In this document: piece by piece, positions 7,821-8,637 of the stretch
Layout: every line of letters starts with the position of its first letter
Position numbering within the stretch: the first letter of the stretch is position 1
Assembly (NCBI GenBank): GCA_031287395.1
Contig: JAITTA010000151.1
Span: 1-8,637, forward strand
Direction: 5' to 3'
Source: Dysgonamonadaceae bacterium
GTDB taxonomy: Bacteria > Bacteroidota > Bacteroidia > Bacteroidales > Azobacteroidaceae
Length of the DNA: 8,637 bases
Program-made: the position numbers and the translations under genes
Notes under the pieces: generated by a model
The model's input: only the letters and a program-made list of their open reading frames with translations
Told to the model about the DNA's origin: nothing
The model's database searches: none

Positions 7821-8197
7821 ACATGCCGGAAACCAAAGACAAACTGAAAGAACTGTTTCATGAAATCAAAATGGAAAAGCCATCCGAAGATTTCATGAAA
7901 AACCTGATGCTACGTATTGAAAAGAAAGTAACAGCACAGAAAAAAAGAAAAGTAATCCTAAGCTATCTATCAATTGCTGCAGGAATTGCATGCATTATTT
8001 TTGTTCCTGCTTTGATTATCTATTTTTTGAAAATAGAAATCACTCCCATACTACTTCCAAATATTTTCTCCGAGGTTGCTACTGTCTTTAAGAATTTCAG
8101 TATCAATCCTAATATAGTTGGATTGGGATTGGTCGTTTTACTATTGTTATTGGGAGATTCTGTATTCAGGAAGTATTTTGTGAATGGTAAACAATGA
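7817..8197 (+). CDS. Two-helix membrane protein, putative anti-sigma partner
   Basis: A 126-residue protein translated from an ATGA overlap with the sigma gene; a second ATG two codons later is possible. Residues 1-45 are charged and predicted cytoplasmic, with PSEDFMKNLMLRIEKKV (22-38), a stretch resembling the sigma-binding tails of small Bacteroidota membrane proteins encoded after ECF genes. Membrane helices are predicted at about 47-71 and 98-118, leaving a loop of about 25 residues outside. There is no zinc-binding HxxxCxxC anti-sigma motif and no FecR domain. Anti-sigma function is therefore inferred from position, coupling and topology, not from a recognised domain. The last codons (VNGKQ) and the stop lie within a degenerate 7-base repeat, which may have set the present C-terminus. 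Confidence 0.8.
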   Translation: MNMPETKDKLKELFHEIKMEKPSEDFMKNLMLRIEKKVTAQKKRKVILSYLSIAAGIACIIFVPALIIYFLKIEITPILLPNIFSEVATVFKNFSINPNIVGLGLVVLLLLLGDSVFRKYFVNGKQ

Positions 8198-8207
8198 ACG
8201 GTGAACC
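8180..8207 (+). repeat. Degenerate 7-base tandem repeat (RTGAACG type)
   Basis: Four consecutive heptads read GTGAATG, GTAAACA, ATGAACG and GTGAACC. The first two and a half are coding for the C-terminus of the anti-sigma-like protein, whose TGA stop at 8195-8197 lies in the third. The array extends into the 45-base spacer before the convergent gene. Such GTGAACGGTAAAC-like arrays look familiar from other Bacteroidota spacers, but I cannot verify that here. Confidence 0.5.
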
Positions 8208-8242
8208 CTTTGCCATACACCTTTGTAACTTTAATGGACTTT

Positions 8243-8637
8243 TTACCCGCTTTTGAATTTCCTGCCGTAAAGAGTGAAATTAATTGAATCTATACGAGTA
8301 AGAATAAGTTCGATAGGTTGAACGGGACCATTAGCTAATGAATCTATCAAATTTGTAATATTCGCAACATGATTATTTCCTAAATTCTGTATAATATCAA
8401 TAAGTCTATCAGCTTGATCTGTAGACATTGGTATCGTTCTTATTAGACAATTCGTTCCAGCTTTATATAAATAACGTGTGCTGAAAGGATGCCAATTTCT
8501 TCGGACTATAAAATATTGAGTATTAGGGACATTGTCTAATATTTTATAAGATTCTTCGTTAATATCTACTGTTAAGAGTTGAAGCGAAGTGTACGGGTGC
8601 GTTCCGCAAGGTCTTTTTCCCTGCGGCAATAGCCGTG
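8243..8637 (-). CDS. Unrecognised protein, C-terminal part
   Basis: The reading frame is open from the right window edge to the TAA at 8243-8245, about 131 codons. I recognise no family. The only ATG is at residue 68 if counted from the TTG at 8629, so most of the visible sequence would be lost if translation began there; the true start is probably beyond the window. The visible protein is soluble-looking, with no membrane segment. It has a Trp/Tyr/Arg-rich section (YFIVRRNWHPFSTRYLYK), then a helical section (DQADRLIDIIQNLGNN), and ends in a basic GRKFKSG. Codons are AT-rich over most of its length, but the stretch encoded beyond about 8583 is GC-rich and reads LPQGKRPCGTHPY, unlike the rest. 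A 5' part altered by a repeat or insertion is possible. It is convergent with the sigma-factor operon. Confidence 0.5.
   Translation of the reverse strand, partial: RLLPQGKRPCGTHPYTSLQLLTVDINEESYKILDNVPNTQYFIVRRNWHPFSTRYLYKAGTNCLIRTIPMSTDQADRLIDIIQNLGNNHVANITNLIDSLANGPVQPIELILTRIDSINFTLYGRKFKSG
8604..8635. repeat. GC-rich overlapping hairpins at the right edge
   Basis: CCGCA (8604-8608) pairs with TGCGG (8622-8626), with two further GC pairs inside (8610-8611 with 8619-8620). Overlapping it, CGGC (8624-8627) and GCCG (8632-8635) flank AATA as a perfect small palindrome. The hairpins lie inside the partial reading frame and in a segment much richer in GC than its neighbour. This resembles the edge of a dispersed repeat, but only one copy is visible. 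Confidence 0.35.

Noticed and set aside
8020..8220. A 66-codon minus-strand ORF opposite the anti-sigma-like gene
   Set aside because: It is antisense to a gene supported by translational coupling and clear membrane helices.
8200..8221. GGTG...CACC pairing between the convergent genes as a terminator
   Set aside because: Only four pairs around a 14-base loop and no T run on either side; too weak to call.

Overview
This window looks like chromosomal DNA from a member of the Bacteroidales (phylum Bacteroidota). The evidence is a LepA of Bacteroidota type, an outer-membrane beta-barrel protein with a carboxypeptidase-regulatory-like N-terminus, a thioredoxin-fold lipoprotein with a DUF4369-like N-terminal region, AT-rich spacers, weak or absent Shine-Dalgarno sequences, and repeated matches to the Bacteroides-type -7 box TAnnTTTG. 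I cannot name the genus.

Layout, left to right. On the minus strand, positions 1-226 hold the N-terminal 75 codons of a type II NADH dehydrogenase that runs off the left edge. Next come lepA (376-2163), a TlpA/ResA-like thioredoxin lipoprotein (2475-3578), an 840-residue outer-membrane beta-barrel protein (3763-6285) and a small three-helix membrane protein resembling DUF6249 (6527-6958). On the plus strand, after a 301-base divergent spacer, an ECF-type sigma factor (7260-7820) overlaps by four bases a two-helix membrane protein (7817-8197) that sits where an anti-sigma factor would be expected. The right edge (8243-8637, minus) is the C-terminal part of an unrecognised protein that enters the window from outside.

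The minus-strand genes look like separate transcription units. lepA has its own TTTG/TAnnTTTG promoter. The beta-barrel gene ends in a perfect 25-bp inverted repeat. The DUF6249-like gene ends in a classical GC-stem terminator. The sigma factor and its membrane partner are translationally coupled, and with the divergent DUF6249-like gene they probably form one envelope-signalling locus. The remaining genes are housekeeping or envelope functions: respiratory electron entry, translation quality, extracytoplasmic thiol chemistry and an outer-membrane barrel.

I see no CRISPR array, tRNA, rRNA, transposase or defence cassette, and no clear new multi-gene system. The points most worth a second look are small: a 19-codon Cys/His-rich leader ORF before the thioredoxin gene, a cluster of four TAACG motifs before the sigma factor, a palindrome at the predicted start of transcription of the beta-barrel gene, a degenerate 7-base repeat ending the anti-sigma-like gene, and a sharp composition change at the right edge.
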